31,429 nt of DNA from Sphaeroforma arctica JP610 (lineage: Eukaryota; Opisthokonta; Ichthyosporea; Ichthyophonida): NCBI RefSeq assembly GCF_001186125.1, contig NW_014039837.1:13731-45159 (forward strand). The letters run 5' to 3'. Positions 10,924 to 19,440 of the stretch are shown piece after piece. The notes under the pieces were generated by a model, which was not told the DNA's origin, searched no databases, and saw only the letters and a list, made by a program, of their open reading frames with translations. Every line of letters starts with the position of its first letter. The first letter of the stretch is position 1. Position numbers and translations under genes: made by a program.

Positions 10924-12557
10924 TCATAGCCGTTGTAGTGGTTCGGGGAAGATCGATGGGAAGAAGTGGTCAGTATATTCTCTGTTGAAGCTTGGACCAA
11001 GTGAGTCGACAATGGAGAATATGCGCTGGGTCAATTCAGGCCGGTGCTGACAAAAAACTGACACCATCGAGTGTGCCACGTATTCGCTTTCTGACCTACT
11101 AAATAGCGTACCCACCTCTGTGGTTCGGATCGGGTCTTTATCGTGTAGTGCTGTGGAATGGGTTAGTGCAGAGTACGAAATGCCAAGTAGGACCAGGTTA
11201 TCCGTCATAATTCGGTTGAGGAGCGAGGTTGGGGGTGGACCGATGCCGCACCAGACCATGGATGCACTCGGTATGTGCTGGTTTGCCTGTATTGGAAGTA
11301 TCATGGGCGGAACCAACAGGCGCGATGAATTGGTTTGGACCAAAATTTGGAAGTAGTACTTCAACAGCGTGATTAGCCGGAGTATAGGAAACATCTGTTG
11401 ATATGTCAGAGACGGGTGTGGGTACAGGGGTTGTTCTACATGCTGGAGAAAAGATCCAAGGTGTTCGTGGAGGGTCCAGATACCATGGAAGTCGTGGCGC
11501 CCCTGTAGTTGCTGGAGGAGATCAGAGCCAATGAGAGGCAGTTTTGGGCCTACCAGGATGCATTGGATCAGTTGCTGGATGCAGGCAAAGTGGTTGGTGG
11601 TGAAGTTTTGGCCACCGGGGCAGACAGGGCAGAGACAGCCGTCAGTGCGGTAGTCGAGAAATGTGAACATGTCCGTATTTGTTACAATCATAGCACAGAA
11701 CCGGATTGGTGTAGGCTCGAAGCAGCGGTTGAAGCTGTCGTGTCTGGCTTTGTCCCGATCTGAGGTTGGCTGTTTGCCCATGACCAATTGGTAGTAGTAT
11801 TGACGCCGGGCCATTGCCGCGATCGCCTTGTTGGACCAGCGTTTCGTTGATTTTTTTTTCTAATGTCGTCACATCGTCGGCGGAGGGCTACATGATCTGG
11901 TGTACGCTCGTCCGTGGTTTTGTATACAGTCTTCAAGTGGGCATATATACTCTATGGGAAGCGCAGTGAGGGGTTGTCGTGGGCCCAGGCGGGTTGCGTC
12001 AGAGGCGTGAGTGGGTTTGTGCTGGCCATTGAGTCGAGTTGCAGTCCCACCGGAGCTTTTAAGTTTGGCGATTCTGTCCAAGGCCTATTGTAATTCAATA
12101 CGAGTAGTATCAAGCTCGAGTTGAAGAGCAGAGTAATTATCGGTAGACTTCTCGGATTGCTCGAGAGATGTGATTGGGCTTCTGTTAGACGATCTGTTAG
12201 TTGTTTGTGATCGATTTGTAGTGATTCGTGTTTGGCTAGAAGCACTTTGTGTTCGTCACCTAACTGCACATTATGACGTTTGCAGTTATCGATACCAGTT
12301 TGAATATCTTTGCGATTTTTGTTTGCAAGATATAGATCACTACGCGCCATTGTACGATGTGGTATTGTTTTTGCAGTAGAGCCAAATATTTCATCATAGG
12401 AGATGCTAAGATCCTTGATGACGTTGTTGATGGCATCCATGTGACCATTGGCGGATTCGAGAGAGGTGTATACTGGTAGTTCTGGCCAGAATTCTCTCGC
12501 AAAAGCTTGTGCCTCGCTGAGAAAAGTGATAGCTTTGGGCCAGTTGATCACCTCCAT
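10924..12557 (-). mobile_element. Extra coding region between copia 5' LTR and gag (fossil)
   Basis: About 1.6 kb of minus-strand coding-like sequence lies between the 5' LTR and the recognisable gag. It starts at an ATG (12557, MEVINWPKAITFLSEAQAF). It includes a hydrophilic helical, probably coiled-coil stretch around LLAKHESLQIDHKQLTDRL. Near 11680 it has a zinc-knuckle-like motif (CYDCNKYGHVH). It is interrupted in several places. It could be a second, gag-like protein of the element, or the remains of another element inserted here. No reverse-transcriptase or integrase motif is visible in it. Confidence 0.6.
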
Positions 12558-12800
12558 TTTGTTACGTGTGAGATTGATTGATTAAGTATGTTAAGTATTA
12601 TGAACTGTAATCAATCTGTGGAGTTGTTGAGTGTCTGTGTAGTAGGGTTGTTTTAGTCGATCCGACTTGCTGTCTATGTAGTGTTTAGTATAAGTTACTA
12701 TTTAGCTGTATGTTTGACTTACTATCGTGTGAAATTCGAGGCCCACAACCTGTTAGATGAATGTAAACAGATAAGAAGTAAATTCATTTGATTACCCAAC

Positions 12801-12957
12801 TGAGGTCATACAGTGTTTTACCGCTTAGGGCAGGAATCTTTTTTTCTACTCTTGACATGGTGTCATATTGCTTGTGACATAACACCGTTCAGTTCATATG
12901 TATACCGAGCTGTATATATTCTTGAGATTGACACTGACTGATTTGTTATATCCAACA
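12801..12957 (-). repeat. copia 5' LTR
   Basis: This is the minus-strand 5' LTR, starting TGTTGGATATAAC and ending GACCTCA. It is the partner of 5342-5499. Just inside it the minus strand reads GTTGGGTAATCAAATG, which gives a TGG at the expected primer-site position; the matching tRNA was not identified. Confidence 0.9.
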
Positions 12958-13012
12958 AGAGGTAACAGCTATGAGAGTGGTTAGCATCGATAGGCAAATC
13001 ACGGCTGACAGA
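12958..13012 (+). repeat. 55-base piece of the unit, repeated at 13665-13722
   Basis: AGAGGTAACAGCTATGAGAG and the following GCATCGATAG.CAAATCAC sequence occur here and again at 13665-13722. The piece directly abuts the right LTR. It belongs to the end of the SWIM part of the unit, whereas the left LTR abuts a much earlier part of the unit. Confidence 0.85.
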
Positions 13013-14093
13013 TATTGCTAAACTCTACTGTGCTGGCGAGTATACTCCGACTGCAAAATGTGAACAAACATAATTCAAGGGTGCGGTGTTTGCAAACCAC
13101 TACAGATATTCAAACACACATATGTACCTATTACTCGGAACAGGTGATATTAGATCCCGATAGTTACAAAATCAAATATGCTAAAATTCTGGTAAGCCAA
13201 CATACAAAAAAAATATGACAAGTCCGCACTTCGCCACAGATTGCAGTAGCGTTTCAGCACCATGAATCAAAATGTATTAGTATGCCTCTACTAGCTTGTG
13301 CACCGTAGATGGACGCTGTATATTTCACAGTGCTAATACTGTGATCTCAGAATGTCGGTCGGATGGAGAATAACGCAAAGATTGAAGTAGGAGAAGAATG
13401 CATTGGACATCCAGTCCTCGAAGGCTACTATTTTTAGCACAGCAAGCAGCGTATGGAAAACCCCATAAATACAGCTCTGATCTTGATCTTACATTAACGT
13501 CAAACAAATATATCCTATGCATAAGTGAGCTAAGTAAGTAGAATGAACGCCCGGGGAATCGTAGGTAATTGAGAAATCCCTGGCCACGTTCGTAGTTGAA
13601 AGGCCTCGTACTGCATCCAGATTACACGACCAATTGATTGCTGCTGTGTACGGTACAAAGAGTATCAGAGGTAACAGCTATGAGAGGGATTCGCATCGAT
13701 AGACAAATCACGACTGACAATATCATAATATAATTTGAATTATTATTGTAAGGCAAAATATTTTGGAATCTACGCCGTATACACTGGAGTTATAACGATG
13801 ATATTACACAGTTCTATCACCTGAGAAAAAGTGATGCATAGGACCATAGACTACCGATTATTAAAGCTTCAATTTCAATAAACATGTTTTTGCAACAAAT
13901 TGCAAATTTTTATATAGATATTCTTCATATAAACTTCAATGTTTTATACTTCTGTTTTTATAATAGGAGAGATGATATCTGCTAGATTAAAGCATACGTC
14001 AGCCACGATACAGAAAAACTGTAAATCTACAAGCTTTACTTTGTCCGCTGACATTTTTAAAGATCTTCGCACGTCGGTTTTTCCTTTATGACT
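13013..14093 (+). pseudogene. Unit copy A, right part (decayed)
   Basis: This aligns by eye with 16872-17840 of copy B. Landmarks are GCAAAATGTGAACAA, CTACAGATATTCAAACACACAT, CCTCTACTAGCTTGTG, CTCAGAATG.CG.TCGGATGGAG, CAAGCAGCGTATGG, GACCAATTGATTGCTGCTGT and CTTCAATTTCAATAAACAT. Where copy B encodes the SWIM zinc finger, copy A has lost about 70 bases including the cysteine/histidine codons. The far right (13944-14093) also matches the minus-strand frame of copy B, with the shared peptide KMSAD-VKLVDL on the minus strand. No intact product is possible. Confidence 0.8.
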
Positions 14094-14531
14094 CTGATCT
14101 ACGAATATTTTTACTCCGGTAACAAAACATCGGACGAAGGAACAACGGAGGCCCATGTATCATATAGATGGCTATTGCTATTCACACCAATCGAAAGACA
14201 TGAATAGCTAGAGGATGCATTATAAAGACGATCCCCCATTGGAGCGACATTCATAGCACATCTGGTTCCCCTTCTATGTACGTTTCCCTAACAGACACCT
14301 ATCCGTAACCCCAAGCTATTTATAGCACGGCGCGCCCTTTTCTGGTTGCCCCTTGCTCATTGGTTCTCAGCCAAGTTAAATTTATTCAAACCCTGAAAAC
14401 CCCAAAATTCGAACTGTGATGTTTTTTTCTGACCTTATTTATTCTATTATTTCTGATCCTATTTATTTACAAACTACGTTCACGAATACTGCTATACTAT
14501 TGCATCGCATCTGTTAGTCTGTTTGAGCATC
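14094..14531 (+). promoter_or_regulatory. Possible promoter-like spacer
   Basis: This non-coding stretch precedes the cysteine-rich pseudogene. It contains CTATTTATAG near 14318, a GC-rich GGCGCGCCC just after it, and ATTGG boxes (inverted CCAAT) near 14238 and 14360. These are weak sequence hints of a core promoter, not proof. Confidence 0.3.
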
Positions 14532-15220
14532 ATGAGCGGCCCTGGGTCGGGGGTACGTCCCCCACCGATGTAGCAGCGTGTAATATAACTATTGCCTCAC
14601 AGGAAACAGGCGTTGACTGGCAGTTCTGGCCGTGCGAGTTACCTGATCATCGTCGTAAACGTAAGAAGTGTTCTATTTGCAAACGATGTAGAGGTTGTAC
14701 ACCTCCATGTGTGGCCAAAAGAAACGAAGATGTAGTTTGCACAACTGATGATTGTTGTTGTAGTAGAGATATACACGCTGATCCTAACAGGAGAGGTAAA
14801 CAGAAGACCAAAAGAAAGGCATCATAGGGCCCTATACGGACATCGAAAAGAGCAAGGAAGGAAGTTGTGGACGTCGAACCAGATAAAAATGATATTGACA
14901 ATGGTATAGAAGCTAATCAACAAGCCGAACAGTAGCAGAATATTACAGACCTCTACTCATTACTCGGTGTCACGTCGAAGCCTGCTGATTATATTATGTC
15001 TCACGCAGCGATGTCAACGGAAATAAGTTTGTGTGTAAGGAATATTATTCCGCCTAACTTACTTACTTTGTGCTTATCTAAAAGATCGACAGCTCCTTGC
15101 GCATGCCCAGACCTTTTAGATATCAGAATCTTCCCGATTCCTTTCTTGTACTGGTGGTATTACTACGTTTGTTTGTATTATATCTTCAGCTATAGTCGTT
15201 GGATCTTCAGTCTTGTCTAA
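14532..15220 (+). pseudogene. Cysteine-rich zinc-finger-like protein remnant
   Basis: A plus-strand frame beginning at about 14610 encodes a basic, cysteine-dense block, RKRKKCSICKRCRGC, then PPCV and CTTDDCCCS. The spacing (CxxCxxCxxCxxxC, then CxxxxxCCC) recalls zinc-binding DNA-contacting modules such as CXXC-type fingers, but it does not match one exactly. A nuclear-localisation-like run (KQKTKRKA) and an acidic stretch follow, then a segment with paired CxC. An ATG lies at 14532. In-frame stops separate the start, the cysteine block and the later parts, so it is either a pseudogene or a set of exons whose introns I cannot place. Length unbroken by stops is about 75 codons for the cysteine block. 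The family is not recognised. Confidence 0.5.
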
Positions 15221-15286
15221 GGTAACAGTAACAACAGGGACTAACGCTCGCTCTATGACACCGTCACTGTGTGTTTGTTTATGCCT

Positions 15287-15592
15287 TTAACTGCTGATCG
15301 GATTTGATTCACGTCCCGGTGTGCCATCTACCGGCCTGTTTTCCACCACAAAGGAACTAGCCTTCCGTTTAGAGAGTTTCAGCTTAGGGAGTCTGCCTAT
15401 TCTAAGGATTTTTCCTCCCTTATAGTCTCTCATATCCTTCTTCTGATCAAAGTGTGTACTGCATACTTTGAGGACCTTGTAATCCTCCATGCGACCATCT
15501 AACGTCTCCCGCCATGCCTCTCGCCATCTGTGTAGTGGGATCTCATCCCACATCAGACCGTATTCTGAAACACAACAACGACCGCCTGACAT
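15287..15592 (-). pseudogene. THAP-type zinc-finger remnant
   Basis: THAP domains are about 90-residue C2CH zinc fingers that bind DNA, found in host regulators and in P-element and related DNA-transposon transposases. From the ATG at 15592 (MSGGRCC) the frame shows a leading cysteine pair, IPLHRW, an invariant-position Trp (WREAWRE), then VCSTHF about 36 residues later, which is the C-x2-H half of the site. A basic tail follows (KLKLSKRKASS). The second cysteine of the leading pair is not in its usual position and the AVPTIF-type end is degenerate (GRLPKLKL). The frame ends soon after the domain with no transposase core. Probably a fragment, convergent with the cysteine-rich pseudogene. Confidence 0.65.
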
Positions 15593-15693
15593 CTTCCTCA
15601 ACTCAAAGCTGTCTAAGGTATATCTATAAGTGTGCACGTTTGCATTGTTGGAGTATGTATGTTTATGTGTAAAATTAAGTAAAACTAGGTACA

Positions 15694-15783
15694 ATAGTCA
15701 AGTTGTAGTCAGATCGTAGTCAAATCGTAGTCAAGTCGTAGTCAAACGTAGTCAACCCGTGGTCAACCCGTAGTCAACTCGTA
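15694..15783. repeat. 10-bp minisatellite (TCGTAGTCAA), about eight to nine copies
   Basis: Tandem units of TCGTAGTCAA with single-base variants (ATCGTAGTCA, CCGTGGTCAA, CTCGTA) run to about 15783. The period is about 10, slipping to 9 once. Related GTAGTCG runs recur near 15850-15895. Confidence 0.85.
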
Positions 15784-15994
15784 TTTTTTTCTGTTATTTT
15801 TGAAAAAATGTCAAATTGTAGGTAGGTTTGCTTCACGTGCCCTTGACGCCGTTGTAGTCGTAGTAACGGGTACTATAGTGTAGCGTCATAGTCGTATTGA
15901 TGCCCACTATCGATTGGTGCAATAATATATAGTGTCCAATTAATAGCCGGATATAGCCATATATAAGCATCGTTTGATACGTGACTATTTCTCA
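15784..15994. other. Spacer without recognisable content
   Basis: A short AT-rich spacer with a few further GTAGTCGTAG-like units. No gene is seen. Confidence 0.5.
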
Positions 15995-16250
15995 CAGATC
16001 AGGGTCTTCAGATGAATACGGGAAAATGCAATCTTCATCGTCTCGATTTCTGTTTCATTGTAAATTGGCCATCTTTTGATAGCATCGATGTTAGTTTATA
16101 CTGTACTATATCCGATACCAGCTCATCAATATGGAACCCTTATCCCTCACGCAGCTACATCCTGCCCGTAGTTATCCCGTTAGGCTTTTTGGCACAATAC
16201 TGATATTTTTTTAACACTGATTTTGCCTGGATATAAAGACGAAGGAAGGT
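15995..16250 (-). repeat. Unit copy C: right-end fragment only
   Basis: This matches 17846-18075 of copy B. Shared landmarks are ATGCAATCTTC.TCGTCTCG, ATTGTAAA.TGGCC.TCTTTTGA, CAATATGGAA/CAATGTGGAA, TTATCCCTCA, and TAGGCTTTTTGGCACAAT/TAAGGCTTTTTGGCACAAT, with ATATAAAGA at the end. It lies directly before copy B in the same orientation, so the end of one unit meets the start of the next. The minus-strand peptide LCQKA is still readable, but the frame is degraded. Confidence 0.85.
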
Positions 16251-16259
16251 AAAAAATTA

Positions 16260-16860
16260 CTGTCACGAGCATGTATACAAATTTGGGAACAAACTCTTAT
16301 AGGCATCGGTTGGTGCTTGGCTATACGTTGCCAGAAGTGAGTATCCCTATACGAAGCGATCCACAGGTGGAATACTTGAGCAGAGAACTACCTGGAGAAG
16401 CAGTTACAGCTTCTGTTGACTCAGACATGCCGGTCTATGAGGGTAAAGATATTTGTTTCTTTCTGAATGTAGGGGCTGCTAAGACGCGGCCATTTATGTT
16501 TCGTGTTTGTATGTGCACACACGGTGTTTTAAACTCCGAGGGTCTAAGTGAGGCGGAGCTCATAACACGCTCCTTATTGATAGGGTGTGAGTACACCTGC
16601 TACCTTTAAGCGTCAAGAACAGCCCACTGTTTCAAATACAATTGAAACATATACATTGGTCTCGAGTACATACTTAACTGTGCATAAATGGAAACGCAAA
16701 CAAATTCGATACCGTACTCGCCGCCCTCAAGAATGGTCTTAGAAACCATTTAAACGCCCAGTGTGAATCTTCGTTCAGGACTGCAATACGTGTATACAGG
16801 AATGCTTTAATGTACCACATGTGTAGCACTAAATGGTGATCGAATATCAGGAGACCGTGT
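16260..16860 (+). pseudogene. XPG/FEN-family nuclease I-region remnant, copy B
   Basis: The best preserved nuclease sequence is an uninterrupted frame at 16271-16609. Residues 22-40 (EVSIPIRSDPQVEYLSREL) match the I-region helix that carries metal ligands. Residues 45-56 (VTASVDSDMPVY) match the second acidic pair (Asp50, Asp52). Residues 91-109 (GLSEAELITRSLLIGCEYT) match the start of the helix-two-turn-helix region, where most family members have GCDY or GSDY; here Glu replaces Asp. Beyond 16609 another frame reads coding-like sequence (FRTAIRVYRNALMYH), similar to the FEN C-terminal part. The N region seen in copy A is missing: copy B begins where the I region begins. It is incomplete and is probably not functional. 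Confidence 0.7.
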
Positions 16861-17152
16861 ATGTCATAATATTGCTACTGTCCTGATGATTATATACCGT
16901 TTGCAAAATGTGAACAAGCATAAGAAAGGCGGACGGTGTTTACGAATTATCACAGATATACAAGCACACATCCGTACCTGTTGCTCAGAACAAGTAGTAT
17001 CAGCTTCCGGTCGTAAGGGTAACCCTATTTTGACACGGATTGCAATAGCGTTGCGGTACCACAAACTAAAATGAATTAGCATTCCTCTCCTAGCTTGTGT
17101 ACCGTCGCTGAACGCTGTCTATATCACAAAGCGCTAATATCGCGAACTCAGA

Positions 17153-17503
17153 ATGCCGCTCGGATGGAGGCTTACGCAAAGACTGAAGCAAGAGGATGAT
17201 CAAGTGCTCGAAGGGTACTGTGCATGTTCACTAGATGCTGGTAGGCGATGTGTGCATGTAGCTGCCCTTGTATGGGCAATACAGCAAGCAACGTGGGGAA
17301 AGTTATCGTCAGATGAAGATGATCTGTCTACAAGCAAGCCAAGTAAGTGGAATGTATCCTCAGGCAATCATAATGACGATATTGAGAAATTTCTGACCAC
17401 GATCATAGTTAAGAAGCCTCGTACTGCATTCAGCAAACAAGACCAATTGATTGCTGCTGTATACGGTACAAGAGTATCAGATATAATGGCCACGAGACCG
17501 TGA
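17153..17503 (+). pseudogene. SWIM zinc-finger segment, copy B
   Basis: SWIM fingers (CxC...CxH) are zinc-binding modules often found with transposases or nucleases. The open frame has GYCACSLDAGRRCVHVAALV at residues 22-41, giving C-x-C-x7-C-x-H followed by the usual hydrophobic helix. A Ser/Thr-Ser-Lys-Pro-Ser-Lys-Trp-Asn element (STSKPSKWN) comes later. I recall that element after SWIM fingers in many uncharacterised invertebrate proteins, some carrying YqaJ-type nuclease domains. The ATG at 17153 is only the first in this frame; the true start probably lies upstream with the nuclease. A stop at 17501 ends it. The upstream link to the nuclease frame is not open, so it is listed as part of a broken gene. 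Confidence 0.65.
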
Positions 17504-17697
17504 GAGGCTAGCACCGACAGACAAATTAGACAATGGCAGACTAAACAAATATTTAAACTAAATTATGATCTTTCCATGGTACTGAAAAATAGCTTTGGGA
17601 ACGCCGCAAATAGTGGGGTTTGTACGGTAATATTGCAGAGTCCTATCACCTAAAAAAAAGGAAGTGATGCATAGGGCGGGCCATAGGTTACCTGATT

Positions 17698-18081
17698 TTA
17701 AAACTTCAATTTCAATAAACATATGATATCTGTTAGATAAAAGCATATATCAGCTACGATACAGAAGTGTAAATCTACAAGCTTTACTTCGTCTGCTGAC
17801 ATTTTAAAGATCTTAGCTCTTCGGTTTACCCTTTCAATATAAATACAAGAAGATGCAATCTTCTTCGTCTCGGTATTCTGTTCTATTGTAAAATGGCCGT
17901 CTTTTGAAAGCATCTTCAGTAAATAATATTTGACTCTATCCTGTAACAGCGCGTCAATGTGGAAGTCTTTATCCCTCATGCAACGACACCGTGGCAATAA
18001 TTTATCCAGTAAGGCTTTTTGGCACAATTTTGATATTCTTTTATCACTGATTTTGTCTGCATATAAAGAGGAGGCAAACAC
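17698..18081 (-). pseudogene. Minus-strand frame at the right end of the unit
   Basis: A 127-codon frame runs convergent to the SWIM frame. It contains DKRISKLCQKALLDKLLPRC, ALLQDRVKYYLLKMLSKDG and KMSADEVKLVDLHFC. Parts are readable in copies A (KMSADKVKLVDLQFFC) and C (LCQKA), so the DNA is shared by all copies. The amino-acid mix is protein-like in the first 85 residues. I do not recognise a domain. It may be a small gene of the unit or only untranslated sequence with an open frame by chance. Confidence 0.4.
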
Positions 18082-18504
18082 GCAATGTCCCGTTTGCGGT
18101 GTTTATATTCACTCCAGGTCGCTGCCTGAAGATTGAGATTCGAAGATGTTTCTCAGAAAGACTCTGTACAGTTTCATACGAATGCTTTTGTTGCATATCC
18201 ACCACCCTTGGAACACGGAAGTCTCAAGCCATTTACAAGACTTGGATTCATTAGTGCCAATGGAGTTCGCGCCGGAGTTTGAAAAACGATAACATCACCA
18301 TATTTATATCGTTAAGGATATTGGACGTCGTTTGGGTACAATTCAACTCGTATAATTGGTCACAATCCCCTGCTCCAGATTGCGCCGCACTCTACAGAAC
18401 CACATAACTACTGTGTCCTCAAACCCTAAGCCGACCTGGAATGAAATTCTCCCCGTGCGCCTTTAATTGTTTCATAAACACATTGAATTTCGTATTGCTC
18501 TGGA
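18082..18504 (+). other. Spacer with a short unrecognised open stretch
   Basis: Between the unit end and the next minus-strand frame, plus-strand codons from 18130 to 18279 are open and protein-like, including FHTNAFVAYPPPLEHG and RLGFISANGVRAG. A different frame stays open for some 40 codons afterwards. No family is recognised. It could be a decayed exon. Confidence 0.3.
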
Positions 18505-18834
18505 TTACAGTCCAATAGCACCGATATGTTTATAATTCAATTTAGCTACAGTGGTAGAATCAACTTCAACTTTCTGCATTTGAAACTTCAGTCGAAGTTC
18601 CTCGAGTTCCTTGCTAGCCACCCTTACTTTGTCTTCTGCATACTTTACTTGAAGTGACATCGTTTCATTGAACTCTTTATCATTGTCCACCAATTTAGAG
18701 TGCAAACCATCGATTTCTATACGCCTCTTTACAACTTTAGTCACAGCGTTCCCAACAGCCTTTGATTGCGCTTTTAATTGATTTGCGGGTTCGACGAGTG
18801 TTTGTATACTAGTCCGTAGGCCAGTTCTCGATCT
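18505..18834 (-). pseudogene. Coiled-coil protein segment, unrecognised
   Basis: An open minus-strand stretch of 109 codons; an ATG at 18744 could serve as a start, but the frame is open upstream to 18834. The sequence is strongly helical and charged (for example VRVASKELEELRLKFQMQK), with heptad-like leucine/valine spacing, so a coiled coil is likely. It lies about 40 bases after the next frame on the same strand and may be the C-terminal part of the same product. Function unknown. Confidence 0.5.
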
Positions 18835-18875
18835 TTAGATCGATTACTTGTCTAAACCAAGGGTGCATCCTTTTC

Positions 18876-19265
18876 CTATATCTCATCTGCGATAAGCAGT
18901 AGTTGAGCCTCGCGCTCTTTTTCCTTCTCAATGTTATCCTCTACGGTGTGTGTGACTGTACGTTGGTATTCATCACGCTTCAGGGGAACAGCATCTGGTG
19001 TCAACGTGTATAGCTGATTTTCCTTACGTAGAAACTGTATATCAATTTGCTTTTGACACCATCTGTGACATTTGTATATTTCTATGTACACTGACCACCA
19101 GGCTTCATACGGCCTAACTTTGTCAACCACGTAACAAATCAAGATACTGGTTGAATTGGTTGGATAGCCATGCTTGATTGCATCAGAACAATACTCTGCC
19201 GCACACCTACCCATCGTGTAATCATTATGCGTTTCAAACGCCCTTATTACCACGGGCAGCGTCAT
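18876..19265 (-). CDS. Unrecognised 129-residue protein or protein segment
   Basis: A minus-strand frame from an ATG at 19265 to a stop at 18876. The composition is that of a real soluble protein. It has a cysteine/histidine/tryptophan-rich middle (GRCAAEYC, RPYEAWWSVYIEIYKCHRWC) and a highly charged C-terminal helix (NIEKEKEREAQLLLIADEI). The following same-strand coiled-coil frame begins about 40 bases further on. Either a frameshift separates two halves of one gene, or they are separate exons. No domain is recognised. It lies between the nuclease/SWIM unit and a gypsy fossil, so it may belong to a mobile element. Confidence 0.4.
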   Translation of the reverse strand: MTLPVVIRAFETHNDYTMGRCAAEYCSDAIKHGYPTNSTSILICYVVDKVRPYEAWWSVYIEIYKCHRWCQKQIDIQFLRKENQLYTLTPDAVPLKRDEYQRTVTHTVEDNIEKEKEREAQLLLIADEI

Positions 19266-19440
19266 GAAAATATATCAGTGTCTGAATACTATACAGTCAT
19301 ATATTTGCCAGTAGAACATATCAAGTACGATATCAACCCTCGCGCAGTCGCTTCTGCTGACTGAAAGCTGCGCAATGGCCGTTAAAGTTCGACTAGTGTA
19401 TCAACTAAATCACAAATTATCCACAATCACCTGCACTGGC
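19266..19440. other. Short spacer
   Basis: Nothing recognisable lies between the unknown minus-strand frame and the gypsy-like fossil. Confidence 0.4.

Larger units (their letters stand above)
5342..12957 (-). mobile_element. Ty1/copia-group LTR retrotransposon, fossil
   Basis: A copia-type element lies on the minus strand. Reading from high to low coordinates the order is 5' LTR, an additional coding region, gag, protease, integrase, reverse transcriptase and RNase H, then 3' LTR. Integrase before reverse transcriptase is the defining copia order. A purine run (AGGGGAG on the minus strand) directly abuts the 3' LTR, as expected of a polypurine tract. A TGG two bases inside the 5' LTR is where a tRNA primer site would begin. 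The element is full-length in layout but broken, with roughly ten or more breaks in its coding region. The two LTRs differ at about a dozen places in 150 bases by eye, so it is old rather than recent. It interrupts unit copy A, and its flanks show no clear target-site duplication. Confidence 0.93.

Noticed and set aside
9529-12379. Plus-strand frames of 69-124 codons within the copia gag and protease area
   Set aside because: Shadows of the minus-strand element; the composition and the lack of motifs do not support genes.
15590-15694. Upstream extension of the THAP frame to 15694
   Set aside because: The ATG at 15592 gives the usual short leader before the domain; the 34 upstream residues have no THAP similarity and may be untranslated.
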